From assembly GCA_020353135.1 (NCBI GenBank), contig CP070688.1, positions 1,541,741-1,548,467 on the forward strand: a DNA stretch of 6,727 nt, read 5' to 3'. The translations under genes were made by a program, and so were the position numbers. The DNA comes from Chloroflexota bacterium (lineage in GTDB: Bacteria; Chloroflexota; Anaerolineae; Promineifilales; Promineifilaceae). Within the stretch, counting starts at the first letter, position 1, and each line of letters begins with the position of its first letter. This document shows positions 5,883 through 6,727 of the stretch, one piece after another. The notes under the pieces are model-generated. The model did not search any database and was not told where the DNA came from. It saw only the letters and a program-made list of their open reading frames with translations.

Positions 5883-6727
5883 ATGGACCAATCTCTGAAT
5901 CCGAACAGCGACAAAGCGATGGAACGCGTACTGTACGAGGTTAAGAAGGTCATCGTCGGGCAAGATATATTGTTGGAACGCCTGATAGTGGCCCTGCTAG
6001 CGCGCGGGCACATTCTGGTAGAAGGGGTTCCGGGACTGGCCAAAACGATGGCCATCAAGACCCTGGCCGAAGCGATCGGCGGCGAGTTTCAACGCATTCA
6101 GTTCACGCCGGATCTCGTCCCGGCCGATCTCATCGGCACCCGCATTTATAATCAAAAGACCGGCGAATTCAACACCTCGTTGGGCCCAGTCTTCGCCAAC
6201 CTGTTGCTAGCCGACGAGATCAACCGCGCTCCTCCAAAGGTGCAAAGCGCCCTGTTGGAAGTGATGCAGGAACGGCAAGTGACTATCGGCCGGGAAACTT
6301 ACACGGTCCCCAATCCTTTTCTGGTCATGGCCACCCAAAACCCGATTGAGTCTGAAGGAACGTATCCTCTGCCCGAAGCGCAGGTCGACCGGTTCATGCT
6401 CAAGGTCTTGGTTGGCTATCCAACATCCACCGAAGAGTTCGTCATCGTCGAGCGCATGACCGGCGCTATCCAGACCATCCAGAAAGCCATAGACACTGAA
6501 CAACTGCTGGAGTTACAAAGAGCGACCGATGACGTCTACGTCGATCCGGCGCTGATCGAATACTCGGTCAAGGTCGTAACGGCGACGAGACATCCGGAAA
6601 AGGTGGGGCAGGACGAGTTGGCCCCTTATCTAACCTATGGAGCGAGTCCGCGAGCATCAATCAACCTTATTCTGGCGGCGAAGGCCTTAGCCTTCGTGCG
6701 CGGCCGGGCCTATGCCCTGCCCCAAGA
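5883..6727 (+). CDS. MoxR-family AAA+ ATPase (3' end cut by window edge)
   Basis: A cytoplasmic AAA+ ATPase of the MoxR class, chaperone-like proteins thought to assemble or activate partner proteins, often with von Willebrand A domain partners. The visible 281 residues cover most of the usual length of about 310-330. Motifs in order are: KVIVGQ at 22-27, Walker A GVPGLAKT at 48-55, Walker B LLLADEINRA at 107-116 with Asp111 and Glu112, sensor 1 ATQNP at 150-154, arginine-finger region EAQVDRF at 165-171 with Arg170, and sensor 2 GASPRAS at 253-259 with Arg257. All key ATPase residues are present, so it should be active. The frame is open to the right edge; only the last part of the C-terminal lid is missing. 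The start follows a good ribosome site. It lies 50 bases after the protease gene. In many bacteria the next genes are DUF58 and transglutaminase-like proteins, but none is visible here. Confidence 0.95.
   Translation, partial: MDQSLNPNSDKAMERVLYEVKKVIVGQDILLERLIVALLARGHILVEGVPGLAKTMAIKTLAEAIGGEFQRIQFTPDLVPADLIGTRIYNQKTGEFNTSLGPVFANLLLADEINRAPPKVQSALLEVMQERQVTIGRETYTVPNPFLVMATQNPIESEGTYPLPEAQVDRFMLKVLVGYPTSTEEFVIVERMTGAIQTIQKAIDTEQLLELQRATDDVYVDPALIEYSVKVVTATRHPEKVGQDELAPYLTYGASPRASINLILAAKALAFVRGRAYALPQ

Noticed and set aside
6207..6503. A 98-codon minus-strand frame inside the MoxR gene
   Set aside because: It is antisense to the Walker B and sensor 1 region of an intact MoxR ATPase, so it is a shadow.

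Overview
The window looks like a chromosomal segment from a Chloroflexota bacterium, probably Anaerolineae/Caldilineae-like. This is an inference from protein style, not a database match. The large BTAD regulator, with its typical opening 'LSLSCLGPLLVTLDGRPV', and the pairing of a trypsin-like protease with a MoxR ATPase are both familiar from that phylum. Base composition is moderately GC-rich (about 55-68% on the coding lines I counted), with a central acetyltransferase gene nearer 50%.

Layout, left to right. (1) Positions 1-295, minus strand: the N-terminal part of an unrecognised single-pass membrane protein that runs off the left edge. (2) Positions 296-505: a divergent intergenic region with a perfect TATAAT box and a strong Shine-Dalgarno for the rightward gene. 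(3) Positions 506-4054, plus: a giant SARP/AfsR-type regulator made of winged helix, BTAD, STAND-type ATPase and TPR tail. (4) Positions 4055-4182: a short convergent gap. (5) Positions 4183-4824, minus: a complete type A chloramphenicol acetyltransferase-family enzyme with its catalytic HHxxxDG motif. (6) Positions 4825-4932: a divergent promoter region with a small inverted repeat. (7) Positions 4933-5832, plus: a membrane-anchored HtrA-like serine protease with an intact His-Asp-Ser triad and no PDZ domain. (8) Positions 5883-6727, plus: a MoxR-family AAA+ ATPase, cut by the right edge.

The protease and MoxR genes are 50 bases apart on the same strand and probably form the start of an operon. 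In related genomes a MoxR gene is commonly followed by DUF58 and transglutaminase-like membrane proteins, which would lie beyond this window. The SARP regulator and the left-edge membrane protein share a divergent promoter region and may be linked in regulation, but nothing here shows what the regulator controls. The acetyltransferase lies between these two units, facing away from both, and looks like an independent cargo gene. I see no tRNA, rRNA, CRISPR array, insertion sequence or transposase. Nothing here is a clearly new system. The best leads are the hybrid architecture of the regulator, the PDZ-less protease beside MoxR, and the unrecognised repeat-bearing membrane protein at the left edge.
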